From: Alisma plantago-aquatica
Taxonomy: Eukaryota > Streptophyta > Magnoliopsida > Alismatales > Alismataceae
NCBI GenBank assembly: GCA_963693085.1
Contig: OY856409.1
Location: forward strand, 1,334,221,415-1,334,285,414
DNA length: 64,000 nucleotides
Direction: 5' to 3'
Part shown: in pieces, positions 22,263 through 33,847 of the stretch
Numbering within the stretch: position 1 is the stretch's first letter
Layout of the letters: each line of letters starts with the position of its first letter
The notes under the pieces: generated by a model
The model's input: the letters and a program-made list of their open reading frames with translations, nothing else
Told to the model about the DNA's origin: nothing
Databases searched by the model: none
Program-made: the position numbers and the translations under genes

Positions 22263-24269
22263 TGTTGGTATGTATGCCCAGAGAGACAATCATATGATGA
22301 TTGTGATGGCATGAAGGATTTCATTAATGATAAAGGCAAGCTTCTAATTTATTCAGTTTCACTCAGTAATGAGATAATGAGGAAATATAATGAATGTCTA
22401 AAGAATGACATTACTCGATGGCATATATCTTCAAGTACACGACTTGAATAATGAGACCATAAGGATGTTAAGAGTATGTATATTCTTATTATATCCCTCG
22501 TCGGATGTTATTATGGAAGGTTGATAGACAACAATAACACATAAGACAAGAGTGTGTTTTGGTTGATGACAGAGTCTCATTAGTCATGATAATGATATCA
22601 AACCAAGAACATAGATATTTGTTAGAGAATAGTGTATTAGGAAGACCCACCTTGAGATTTATATATGGAAACCATAATTGGTGGTCATAATCATCTTTCA
22701 CAGTGAAGTGGTGATTGTGGTTCTTAGACCTGAAGTCACTACACTCATCACATGTGATTTGATGTTTTTTGGCATCATCCACTGTAATTTTGAATAATGG
22801 TTGCCATAAATATGATGATTAGATGCATTGCGACACATGGGGATGAATGTGAGTGATGCAGATGGGATTTGTCCCTCCTATAGGAGTTTGATATCATGAC
22901 CACTTGATAAGTGAGACTGATAAAATCATGTGAATGCACATGTGAAACAATATGTGATATTGAGGTCACATGTATCACACACAGTTTGCTCAAGTTCAAG
23001 GAACATGGGTTGAACATTGAAAGGATGATGATTCCATGCCTCGAGTTTAATTTGAATGTCAGAGATAAAAGAATTATACAATCACTACAACACCTATCAT
23101 AGATTGTATGTTGAAGTTGTTCTCTAACTTTCCATTTACTAGGTAGTAATGATGTGTGACTAGGTACCGTTCATTGCTTGTGATATCATAAATGAGTTAT
23201 GGGCATTCACTGCCAACATAATATGGGACCTATAGGGTCACACACAAAAAGGATACACTTTGAATAGCACTTTAATAATGAATGATAAATAAATTTGTTA
23301 CTAAAGTGTTTAGGTATTTAATCTGTACAAAAATTGACTAAATGGACTCTGAATTGACCGGTTGGAGTGTTTGGTTGATTGGATATTGCATCGTCTCAGT
23401 TATGGATGAATAGGACTCAAACAAATTGGTTCACTCAGTGAACCGACCGATTCAAGGTTGCCAAATGACTAGTTCATAGGATGAGACACCTGGTTCACAA
23501 GAGTAATTCAATTGCATCAAGGATTAGTGTTGATGTCATGTCATGCATTAATTGGATTAGAATTTCAAATACAATTGCAATTGGGGAACATGATGAAAGA
23601 CATGTTCACTGGGTGAACTAATCGGCTCGCATGCCAATTGATTGGTTCACTAGTGAATCGACCATTTTTCCTATTGCAAATTGTGAAAATTCATGAGATT
23701 CTAGTCCCTTCCGCTCCCACTCAGACTGGAAACCTTGATCCTGACCCTCCTATAAATATAGGGGTATTAGAGGCATCTCAGACAAAACTCAATTTCCTCT
23801 AGCAATTATTTGTCTTCTCTAGTTGTGGTAACCGAGAGAACCTGAGCAAGTCCTACCCTTTAAAGGGAGGGATATCGAGGGAGAACATTTGTGGGAGAGT
23901 AAGTTGGTGACTAGTATGCCAACAGAGAGGGACAACTCCTTCATGTCCATTCTACTAGAATGACAAGGGTTCTTAGTGGTCTGTGTGGACTACTCAAGGT
24001 GTGGTTACTTTTCCCGCTCGAAGTACATCGTCAACTCACTATCCATGGTGGTCGACTAGGAGGCTGACAAAGACATTATCCGAGTGTGATTTCAAGAAAG
24101 TGCACACAACCACGATGAGGAGATTTTTGTTGGACTAGCTTTAAGGCCAGAGGCATCCTCTAAACCTCCTTCCCATTCCATAGTTGTTGATGCTATCCAT
24201 TGGTTAAAGAAAAATATGGCAGTTAAATTTTTGTTTTCACTGTCTATTCATTCGCCATATTTTCCTACA
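22263..24269 (+). repeat. Copia X1 5' LTR
   Basis: 2007 bp. TATA box TATAAATA at 23751-23758. The 400 bp upstream hold repeated near-palindromic words of the ACCGATCGGTTCA type, here partly decayed (CCGACCGATTCA, AATCGGCTC, GATTGGTTCAC). Confidence 0.9.
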
Positions 24270-25685
24270 ATGGTATAAGAGCCATGTCAATCTACTATGT
24301 TTTGGGATAATTGATATGATCGAAAATTTGGTTTTTTTGTTTATTTATTACATATGATGTTGATATTTAAATTTCTTAATGTGCATATCTGATTAAAGAC
24401 CACATATGATCTCGAGATAATATATATATATATATACACGTGTCACCTTAAAAGTGAGTTTTGAAGGTGGATGTGTAGCATGGTTATGGACAATAACATA
24501 AATATTTGTATGTGGTTGGATGGTTCCTTTTATTCTTGTTATATCTCAGTTTGCATATCAAGCCTCTACCTTCTTCTTCCCAATTTAGAAGTATTATTAT
24601 TTCCTACCTTTGCTCCCCTCCAATATAACTCGAGGTTTCTAATTATCATGTAATAAGTTTGATAGAAATATGATAGTTTCTTTTCTTGCAACGATGAAGA
24701 TGATGATCAGCGTCAAGCGAGCTAATCGTTTTGTGTGACTAGCTGACCGGCTAAAGGATCAAGGAGGACAAATCACATTAGGAGCAAACAGACCTGTTGT
24801 TGGACCCAACTGACCATTTGGAGGTGTCCAAACAGTAGTTGTATGGGAGGCTAGATGATCGTTTCATACGACCAGCCGACCGACCAAGAGGCGAGCTGAG
24901 CGGTTCAAGGGTTGATCGATCAACCCAGATTGGCAAGCACATATCTACACCAAAAATAGGTTCATACATGAGATGTATACCTAGGTGGTTTTAATTCCCT
25001 ATGTCTCTAAGGAATTATGATAGTATGTACATAATCATCGCTAATGTTTTATATTGCATATTTACATTGTGGGATATAGCATGTATATGATATGTGCTAT
25101 ATATATGTGATGATTGCATAATGTATATGTATTTATAGATATAAACTCCCTCAAACAAAATATTAAGTCTAAGATTTTTTCTAGCAAAGCACATGAAAAT
25201 CTTGATCGATCAAGCGTAGGTTATGCCCAAGCATGGTGCGTCATCTATCTTATGGAAGATGGTAGATATGTAGGCTTTGCCCAAGTAGGGTGCATATTCA
25301 TCATGTTGGCTTTTGGGTCAGACTTAACTGAGTGTACTTAATGGAATTAAGCACTAGAGGCATGCATATGATCATGGCAAGGAGTTGTGCATACCATCTA
25401 TCCAAGAATTGCATATGATGAAATGGGAAAAAAGTTGCCTACCTTAATAGTTGACTATGGACGCTAGCGTAGGTCGGGTAATAGTTGAATTATTTTGGAT
25501 CTTGGCTCGTAAGAAGGTTGTACATTGCAATTTTCTAAATTGATATGTAAGGGCTATCAATTTGACTAGAATAGTGGGAGTGATAATTAATTAAAGACCT
25601 AATTCAATATTGTCAAAATTTACAAATCAAATCAAAATCAATCAAAAAGGAGTTTTTGACAAAATTGCAAATTCTTTTGTAGAAT
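24270..25685 (+). other. Copia X1 5' leader with second motif array
   Basis: This untranslated leader holds no gene. At about 24710-24915 it carries TCGA/ATCGT/CCGACC words (GTTGATCGATCAACC is perfectly palindromic, about 24912-24926). The equivalent leader of copy X2 carries the same type of array at about 53255-53455. Confidence 0.55.
24271..24283 (+). other. Primer-binding site, tRNA-iMet type (X1)
   Basis: TGGTATAAGAGCC lies one base after the LTR. It differs at one position from TGGTATCAGAGCC. Confidence 0.85.
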
Positions 25686-26049
25686 CCAATGGAAACACAC
25701 AACATCACCTTTTCACTATGATTAGTCCTTGAGAAGGACAGGTTAAATGGGAATAACTTTCACGATTGGTACATGATGCTGAGAATTGTTCTCACATAGG
25801 AGCACAAGCTCTGTCCTAGAGACACCAGAGCCAGAAGAACCTCTTCCCAAAGCACATAAAGCTGACATGGATTCTTATAAGAACCATACTAAAGATTCTA
25901 TGGCTGTAAAATGCCTAATGGGGTGCTCCATGAACTATAAATTGCAAAGACATCATGAGAACATAGATGTTATTGAGATGGTCACACATCTTAGGAGCAT
26001 GTTCCAAGATCAGGAAAGAAAGGAGAGATTTGATATCTCTAAGGCACTG
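25686..26049 (+). pseudogene. gag: Copia X1 gag, N-terminal part
   Basis: The relic reads LEKDRLNGNNFHDWYMMLRI then, after a stop, PEPEEPLPKAHKADMDSYKNH, and ends SKAL at the insertion point. The pattern (L.G.N..DWY..LRIVL, then a short acidic segment and THLRSMFQDQ) is that of a plant Copia gag. Frames change at least twice. It resumes beyond the insertion at 27856. Confidence 0.7.
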
Positions 26050-27847
26050 ATATGGATTATTATCACACTACAAATTCAATAGGAAAGGAATTACTAGAGT
26101 TTACCAAAACCAAAGTGCAATAATTCCACCCTCAACAGACAGATTTTATCACAGTATAGTTGAGGATCGAATCCCAAGGGACAACATTTTTAAGAATTAT
26201 CTAATCAAATTAACTTAGTAAGAACTAGTATTTATCACAAAAGTTGAGATAGGTTTGTTAGATCTAAGATTCCAAGAAAGAAAATAGCTAGATTAAAGTT
26301 CTAGTTATCAATGTATGGAAACATTAGGGTAAAATTTGGGTTTCACCGCCACTACTCAAATCTATGCAATCATTCGAATCCAAACCTGTGTGAAGATATA
26401 ATTAGAATTATGTGATTTTCCCCTTTTGGTGTCAGAAACTTTGCATGAGTAGATATCCCTATAAGATCAATGTCTCGCTACTTACGGATCCTCTATCCAC
26501 TACTCTGAAGACTTTCCATCAGAAGTTCTCATCAGGGTGTCAACCAAAGCTAATCGGTATTCAAATCCTAAACGTCAAAGTTCTCATAGTAAAAGATTAT
26601 AATAAATCACATAAAGCGGGTGATAAATCCACAAAACATGTAATAAACCATTAGCTATGAATTAAATGAGTTCATACAAGAGTTGGAATATGAATGAAAT
26701 TGCAAGAAATGAGTAGTGGGGCTAGTCCCCAAACCCCAGTGAAAAGACTACTCCCTTGACATGGTGAGATTAATATCACTAGAAGAGGAGGAGGATACCG
26801 TCACGGTCATTAAGGTGACAGAAGTGAGTTGACATGGTGTGCAATGGTAGACTTTTCTTCCTTCTCTCTCCTTTAGGAATTAACCATGACTTGTAGCAAA
26901 AGTAGGTGGATGAATAGCTGCTTGGGGAACAGATCGATCACCCTAGAAGGGAGATCGATGTCCTGGAGTTGTTGATTAAAGAGATCTATCAATCTATTCT
27001 TGAAGTCTATAGGTTTTGCCAAGCTAGGTTGATATGTCCCATCCTTGCTCTGATCTTAGAGGCAGCCTTTCAACATTTTTATCTCTAGAAAATCTGAGAT
27101 GAGTTGTACTGCTGTGTTGGGGGCCTATTTATAGGATTGAGGCTATCGACCTCTTTCCATCAGTGTCAACCATTGTTCTCCATCGATCCCTATGTCGACC
27201 TTGAGGGTCGACGGGGATGTCAGTCTTGGCAGTCGATAGGATATCGACCTTGAGGGTTGAGGGGTCTATCGAGCAGTTGTGGTCATCGATAAGAGTGTCG
27301 ATAGTAGTAGATCAATGGCTGATTTCTTGTCAGATGATGATCGATGATGATGTCGAGTAGAGGGATCGACAAAGTTATCAACCTTACTTATTGATGAATT
27401 GAATGTCGACCTTCTAGATGTCAATCTGGTTGATCGATTGAGCTGTCAAGAATTGACTCGATGGCTTTGATAACCAATGTTTTGAAGGTCGACCGGCATG
27501 TCAATCGACATGTCAATTTTGGTCTTGGACACAATTTTTGTGTATCGATCTTCCTTCTGAAAGTGCTCAAAATCTGTTTCGGTCTGGGGTGCTGCCCCGC
27601 ACCCCATAAGAGTCGTCCTTCTCTTGAATCTCGCATATTGAAGGGCAGTGGGACCCCCTAGGCAAACTTTTTGTAGAGTGATAAAATTCAAAACCTATAA
27701 AGGGAGTCAAGAGAAGTATCAAATTCTTACAAATTAACATAAAAACCTAAGTAGATCAAAACAAAGGTATTCTAATGAAAACTGATATATATGAATGCCA
27801 AACTAGACTGAAAATGCAACTAAAAATGGGATGAATATACATTCATT
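26050..27847 (-). mobile_element. 1.8-kb insertion in Copia gag, probable solo LTR in minus orientation
   Basis: The gag sequence is interrupted exactly between the codons for L and F of SKALF. AGGCACTG on the left and AGGCATTG on the right form a near-perfect 8-bp duplication, of which 5 bp would be expected for an LTR element. On the minus strand a TATA box (CCTATAAATAGG, complement at about 27126-27137) follows a 350-bp array of TCGAC/ATCGA words (about 27140-27490). That is the same layout as in the LTRs of this window. No coding sequence was found. A TIR transposon is the alternative, but no good terminal inverted repeat is visible. Confidence 0.5.
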
Positions 27848-27855
27848 AGGCATTG

Positions 27856-28330
27856 TTCAAATGTAACACGGAAGAGGGAGATCCAATGGGTACTCATGTG
27901 CTCAAGCTCATTGAGTATGTGGAGAATCTATCTGGACTACCATTCCCCTTGGATCAATAGTTAGCCACTGATGTAGTTATGCAATCTCTGTCAAAGTTAT
28001 ATAGTCAATTTGTCATGAACTACAACATGAATGATTTTGACAAGTCATTGACTGAGTTATCAGGCATGTTGAGAACATTTGAGGCACAAATGAAGAGAGA
28101 CAAGCCCAAGTCTCAGATGATGATCAACAAAACAAAGTGGAAGTCTAAAGACAAAGGTAAAGCTAAGAAGAGTTCCAAAGCTATCCAGAAGCCAAAGTCT
28201 TCATATCTCTAGGCAAAGGGAGGAGTAAATAAGGGAGGCAATTGTCACCATTGTCGCCAGCCTGGACACTAGAAAAGGAATTGCCCTCTCTTCCTAGAAG
28301 AATTAAAGAAGAAGAAAAAAGGGGTAGAGA
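27856..28330 (+). pseudogene. gag: Copia X1 gag, C-terminal part with zinc knuckle
   Basis: It continues GDPMGTHVLKLIEYVENLSG and QFVMNYNMNDFDKSLTEL, then a Lys-rich linker. A CCHC knuckle CHHCRQPGH*KRNC (about 28249-28290) has the CX2CX4HX4C spacing with one TAG where Trp is usual. The knuckle binds element RNA during packaging. Confidence 0.75.
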
Positions 28331-30645
28331 CTTCTACTTTAGGTATAAATGTTATAAGATAAATTTGACTATTTTATCTTGGTATGTGATACTAGATGTA
28401 GACCAGACATATGTTGATGTGCAGGATCTGATAAGAAGTAAATCCATTACGAAAGGACATGGATTGTGCTAAGCAAGATTTGCAGCAACTTTAGTCTACA
28501 TTTAGAATTATCTTAGACCAAAGGGTGTGTTATAAATTATTTGAACTGCTATTTCAATATACCAATAATAGAAACAATTTACTTTATGCATCTTGTATGG
28601 ACAAGGGTGATTATAAATAAAGAGTTGTTATTGCTTCTATTTCAAAGATTGATCTTGTATGAAAATTTACAAAAAGTCTTATGATATTTATGTCAAAGGA
28701 CCCAAAGATGAATGTTTATAATGTAAATACCTAAAGGATTACAATTGATAACTCAGAAAACTCACATACTCTATAGCATTGTCATCAAGAGCACACATAT
28801 GAGATATGCATTTCTAGAAGATATTGATGTTTATCTAGACTCTTTTGGTTATTGAATCAATAAGAGACATGAAAATATTATATATGAGCAATACGACAAA
28901 CCACCTCTCACTAGGTGTAGTGGGGAGAAATAGCATTCTACAAGGACATGTACATAATTATGTACAAAGACCTTTGGAATAAATGCTATAGACAGTTATT
29001 AGTACTTCATTATATTTATTGATGATATGGTGATATGTGTTTAGTAAAATAAAAATATCCTTAAGTGTTCAAGGAAATTAAATGTATGAAGTACACAACT
29101 TCATTAAACGTGTTCAGATCCTTTGATATGATTAAATATTAAAATACTTTATAGGAATAGTTTGAGGACCTTCTTGAGAGAATATGATATTGTACCATAA
29201 TCAACTCCACCTAAAACATGATGATCTATCAGAAAGAAGGAATTACAACACGAAGAGTCATGATGTGGTTATCAATTAATCTAATCTACTAATTTTCTCT
29301 AAGGAATATGCTTAACACTAAAAAAAGTACCTTCTAAAATGGTTTTATGGACATCATATGAGATATGATATGGGAATGTCCTAATATGTCTTAAGGATTG
29401 AAACTTATGCAAGAAAATATTTTCTTGAAAATATTTAATCATATAAATGCTATTTCGTTGAACACTACTTGTCTCAATCCAACAACAAAAGGAATTTTGT
29501 TAATAGGATAATTGAATTCCAAAAGAATAAGTCAGAGTACAGTTGAACTTGAAAAGTTTGAGATCAACAACGAAACACATGAACCTAAGAAGGTATAATG
29601 AGAAAAATAGAGAGTAACAAGTAGTTGTGGAATCTCAAGTTCTTTATGTAACACACACAACTCATATTTCTAGTACAACACATCTGATATCAAAAGATTG
29701 TGAATCCTATAATTCAAATAAGTTGTGAGTTAGTCATAAGATGATGAGCCAACTGTCAGCTAAGAACTACTAAGGGACCAAAGTCTGAGTTATGGTTTCA
29801 GTCTGTAATATCCAGAATGGAATCCATGAACACCAATAAGGTATGACCTTAATGGATATACCTAGAGGGGTAAAACCCAAAAGGTATAATTGGGTTTTCA
29901 AGAAGAAAACCAACATTGATAACATAAAAGGATAGATTGGTTTGAAAGGTTTCCAAATCAGTTCAAAGTGTTGAACATGATGAAGTCCCTTTACCAATTG
30001 ACATGCTTACTTTGAAGCTTATTAAGACTATAGGATTTGGCATATGAAGATTAAAATTGCATTCCTTCATAGGAATAAAAGACAGGATGTGTAATTGACA
30101 CAATATGAAGGTTTAATAACTCCATTAATGCAAATAACGTCTATAAGTACAATGTTCAATGTAAAGGTTGAAATAAGGATGGCAAAACTAAAATCTTTGA
30201 TTTGACAAGATAGAATGATCATAATATAAAACTATGATTAATCTTAAGAGAAGAGTTGTATGTTGGAAAGGATTATGAACTATAGACCATTAATTTTAAT
30301 TTTGCAATATAAGTTTTAAGTCCTAGTGTTATAAACACATTAGTGAATAAAGTATGGATCTGTAAGTCATATGAATGAACTTGTGAGATATTTCAACCAT
30401 TGATGACATAGTAGAAATACTATGATAACAATGGAGATATTGGTTATGTAAGGAATATCAGATAGCATACGATGGCAATTCCATCTTGTATGAAATTTCA
30501 TACAACAAAGAGATTTGAAACATGCAATATACTGACTAAAGGCAAAGTGTTGCTTACCCGCCCGCTGGATTAGCACTCGCACAATAGAAACATGACGGAC
30601 ATGCTTACATCACTAAGAATGTGATTCATGGGTGATTGTCTCTAA
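28331..30645 (+). pseudogene. pol: Copia X1 pol (protease-integrase-RT-RNase H), heavily decayed
   Basis: Only fragments in shifting frames remain. Integrase is suggested by the VYNVNT segment and LREYDIVPQ-like text (about 29170-29200). RT is recognised from DIPRGVKPKRYNWVFKKKTN (about 29850-29915) and KIKIAFLHRNKR. RNase H is recognised near the end from YDNNGDIGYVRNI (about 30420-30455). Domain order is that of Copia, with integrase before RT. Dozens of stops and frameshifts make it non-functional. Confidence 0.65.
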
Positions 30646-30648
30646 GTG

Positions 30649-30660
30649 CAAGTGGGAGTA
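30649..30660 (+). other. Copia X1 polypurine tract
   Basis: CAAGTGGGAGTA abuts the 3' LTR start. Copy X2 has the same tract at 49342-49353 on the minus strand. Confidence 0.75.
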
Positions 30661-32538
30661 TGTTGGTATGTATTCCCAGAAAGCCAATCAATGATGGTTG
30701 TGATGACATAAAGTATTTGGTTAATGATAAAAGCAAGCTTCCAATTTATTATGTTTCACTCAGCAATGAGATAATGAGGAAATATAATGAATGTCTAAAG
30801 AATGACATTACTCAATGATGTATGCCTTCAAGTATGTGACTTGAACAATGAGATCATATGAATGTTAAGAGTATGTACATTGTTGTTATGTCCATGTGCA
30901 TATGCTATTGTGGAAGGTAAATAGACAGCAATAACATATAAGATTAGAGTGTGTGTTGTTGATGATAAAATATCATCAGTCGTGATATATGATATCAAAC
31001 CAAGCACATAGATACTTGTTATAGAATAGTGTATCGGGTAGATCCACCTTGAGAGTGATACATGGAAACCATAATTGGTGATCATAATCATCTCTCATAG
31101 TGAAGGTGGCGATTATGGTTCTTAGACCTGAAGTTTCTACACTCATCACATATCGTTGGTGTGTTTTGACATCAACCATCATAATCCTAAATAAGGGTTG
31201 CCATAAAAGGTGATGATTGGATGCATTGTGACGCATAGAGATGATTGTGAGTGATGTATGCATGCACGTGTGAATAATATGTGATATTGAGGTTACATGT
31301 ATATCACACAGTATGCTCTAGTTCAAGGAACATGGGTTGAACATTGAAAGGATGATGATTCCATACCTCGAGTTCAATTTGTATATTAGAAACAAAGGAA
31401 TTATACAATCCTATAACACATATCACAAGTTGTAGGTTGAAATTGTTCTCTAACTTTTGTATTTACTTGGGTAGCAAAGATGTGTGACTAGGCACCACTC
31501 TTTACTTGTGATGTCATAAATGAGTTATGTACATTCACTACCAACGTAATATGGGACCTATAGGGTCACACACAAAGGATACACTTGGAATGGGAGTTTA
31601 ATCATGAATGATAGTTAAATTTATTACTAAAGTATTTCTGTACTTAAATTAAACAACAATTCACTGATTGGACTCTAAATCAACCGATTCAAGTGTTGAA
31701 CTGACTGGTTGGAGTGTCGGGGTGATTGGATATTGCATTGTCTGAATTCTAGATGAATCACAGCTTGAACGAACTACTTCACTTAGTAAACTAATCAGAA
31801 CAGTTCATAGGATGAGATGCTCAGTTCACAAGAGTAATTCAATTTCATCAATGATTAGTGATAGCATCATGTTGTGCATCAATTGTATTAGAATTGCCAA
31901 TACATTTATGATTGGGAAACATGATGAAAAGACCAATTCGCTGGTGAACCGATTGTTTCCCCTATTGTAGGTTGCAAAAATTCATGATATTTTAGTCCCT
32001 TCCACTCCCACTTAGACTGGGAACCCTAACTCTAACCCTCCTAAATAGAGGGGTGTTTGGGCTTCTCAAACACAACTCAATTCCCTTTGACAATTATTTA
32101 TGTTCTTAGGTTTTGGTAATCGAGAGAACCCAAGTGATTCCTACCCTCTTAACAATTGTGGGAGAGCAAGTTGGTGACTAGTACACCAATAGAGAGGGAT
32201 AACTCCTTCTTGTCCGTTCTACTAGAATGATAAGAGTTCTCAGTGGTCTGTGTGGACTACTCTAGAGGCATGGATACTTTTCCCACTTAGAGGACATCTT
32301 CAACTCGTTGTCTGAGGTGATAAACTGGGAAGCTGACAAAGACATTGTTTGAGCACAAATTTAGGAAAGCACACACAACCACAACAAGGAGATTGTCACT
32401 GGACTAGCCTAGGACCAAGTATATCCTATAAAATATCCTTGCAATTGCATAGTTGTTGACATGATCTGTTGGTTAAAGGGGAATATGACAGTTAATTTTT
32501 TGTTTTTGTAGCCTGTTCTGTCACCATATTTCCCTACA
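30661..32538 (+). repeat. Copia X1 3' LTR
   Basis: 1878 bp, with the same ends as the 5' LTR but many substitutions and small deletions. The TATA box has decayed to CTAAATAG near 32041. The motif array is at about 31680-31965. Confidence 0.9.
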
Positions 32539-33016
32539 CATTCCCAATTTTAGTGTAGACCCACAAAGATCTATGTGAAACCAACTCTTGATCACAAGAT
32601 ACTAGCACAAGGGTGGCTACATCACTATGGATATCCCTTTCCAACATGCTTAGACCGCATGGCTCAAGATTGACGCACCACATGCCCATGTGGGCCCACC
32701 TTTTGGAGGGGTTTTGGATATGGTACCATTTGTAAAGAATGGGATCACTTCTCAAGGCTCTAGTAGAGTTTTAGGAATGATGACTACCCCACATACCACC
32801 AATGGCCTTAATTATGTGCTATGTACTCACTCACGCACAAGTTGGGACCAGCTTCTTAACTAGTCACCCATCCTAGTACTATTCTAGCTTGATCATGTTT
32901 AACCATAGAATTCTTAGTGATGGGATCCCTAAAAAAGAGGTGCACCTTGGTGATGTGGGTAGTCTAATCATTCTTTAAAATATCATTTTTTGAGGCCTCG
33001 AGACTTGAGATGTTAT
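32539..33016 (-). mobile_element. Cassandra-like TRIM unit A, right part
   Basis: It begins with the second CATTC copy and continues the unit cut at 22262. It contains a 5S-derived segment at 32861-32929 and, on the minus strand, a primer-site-like TGGTACCATATCC (complement 32716-32728; 10 of 13 matches to TGGTATCAGAGCC). The distance between the GGGATCCCT landmarks of its two repeats, after removing X1, is 529 bp. That suits a TRIM with LTRs of about 290 bp and an interior of about 240 bp. Confidence 0.55.
32861..32929 (-). repeat. 5S rRNA-derived segment 1
   Basis: On the minus strand it reads GGATCCCATCACTAAGAAT.. and ends AGTACTAGGATGGGTGAC. This follows plant 5S rRNA from its GGATCCCATCAGAACTCC region through the C box AGTAGTACTAGGATGGGTGA. 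It is too diverged and short to be a working 5S gene. Confidence 0.75.
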
Positions 33017-33152
33017 TGTAATGATCGGACCCACTATCCAAGTCTCTAGTAGAGTTTTAGAAATGGTGATTGTCCCTACAAACTACCGTACTACATTCCT
33101 TAGTTGCGCACTTTGTCCACACTCATGCAAATCATGAGATCAACTTTCTGAC

Positions 33153-33220
33153 AAGTCACCCATCCTAGTACTACTCTGGGTTTATCACGCTTAACCATAG
33201 AGTTCTTAGTGATGAGATCC
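33153..33220 (-). repeat. 5S rRNA-derived segment 2
   Basis: Minus strand AGTAGTACTAGGATGGGTGA is exactly the plant 5S C-box region. The flanking TTAAGCGTG-like part is preserved as TTAAGCGTGATAAACCC. Confidence 0.8.
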
Positions 33221-33689
33221 CTAAAAAAGAGGTACACATTGGTGATATGGATATTCCAATCATTCCTTTCAAGATTATTTTATCTGAGAACTCAAGAATT
33301 GGGAAATTACAATCTCCCTCACTTAGGCTCTTTACATCCTCATAAAGGCTCAATTATAAGGCATCATTATCATTACCCATTTTGGTATAGACCCAGAATG
33401 ACCCATGTGCACCCAACTCCTAAACATGGCCACTAGGGAAAGGGTGGTTATGTTATCATAGGCGGCCCTTTCCAACATGCATGGACCATACAGTTCAAGA
33501 CAGGCATGCCACATGACCATGCAAGCCTTACCTACTAGGGGTTTTGACTTCTATATTTATAATGCATGGGATCACTTCCCAAGGCTCTAGTATAGTTTCA
33601 TGAATGACAATTGTCCCCACAAATCACCACATACCTCATCTACACACTTTGTCCTCACTCACGCACATTCTGGGATCAACTTTTCGATA

Positions 33690-33756
33690 GGTCAACTGTC
33701 CTAGTACTACTATCGACTGAGCATGCTTAACCAAACAGTTCTTAGTGATGAGATAC
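33690..33756 (-). repeat. 5S rRNA-derived segment 3
   Basis: Minus strand TTAAGCATGCTCAGTCGATA and AGTAGTACTAGGACAGTTGA keep the 5S pattern, with more changes in the C box than segment 2. Confidence 0.7.
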
Positions 33757-33847
33757 CTAAAAATGAGGTGTTCCTTAGTGATATTGGTAGTCCAATAATT
33801 AAGTTTACGATTGTTTTATCTGAGGCCTCAAGACCTGGTACATTACA

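Larger units (their letters stand above)
22263..32538 (+). mobile_element. Ty1/Copia retrotransposon, copy X1 (decayed, complete ends)
   Basis: LTRs at 22263-24269 and 30661-32538 both start TGTTGGTATGTAT and end CTACA, with CATTC flanks. A tRNA-iMet primer site follows the 5' LTR and a polypurine tract precedes the 3' LTR. The same family occurs inverted at 47123-56114. Without a 1.8-kb insertion in gag, the interior is about 4.59 kb, matching 4557 bp in the other copy. Gag and pol are badly decayed. I did not assign a Copia clade. Confidence 0.93.
33017..33847 (-). mobile_element. Cassandra-like TRIM unit B
   Basis: Two direct repeats with 5S-derived segments (33153-33220 and 33690-33756) lie 536 bp apart and each ends (on minus, begins) TGTAAT, at 33311 and 33847. 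TGTAAT is the usual Cassandra LTR start. A GGGAGATTG tract next to 33311 on the minus strand could be the polypurine tract. The unit directly abuts unit A, and the 5S spacing across the junction is 292 bp, one LTR length. Confidence 0.55.

Noticed and set aside
26070..26078. CACTACAAA as a CACTA transposon end
   Set aside because: No matching TTGTAGTG end on the right and no 3-bp target duplication. The break in gag lies about 20 bp away.
30976..31263. Minus-strand open frames shared by X1 LTRs
   Set aside because: Both are LTR repeats with frames not conserved between copies, and no protein similarity is seen.
32861..33756. Functional 5S rRNA genes
   Set aside because: Only the central part is similar, it is diverged, and it sits in units with TRIM-like spacing and TGTAAT starts.
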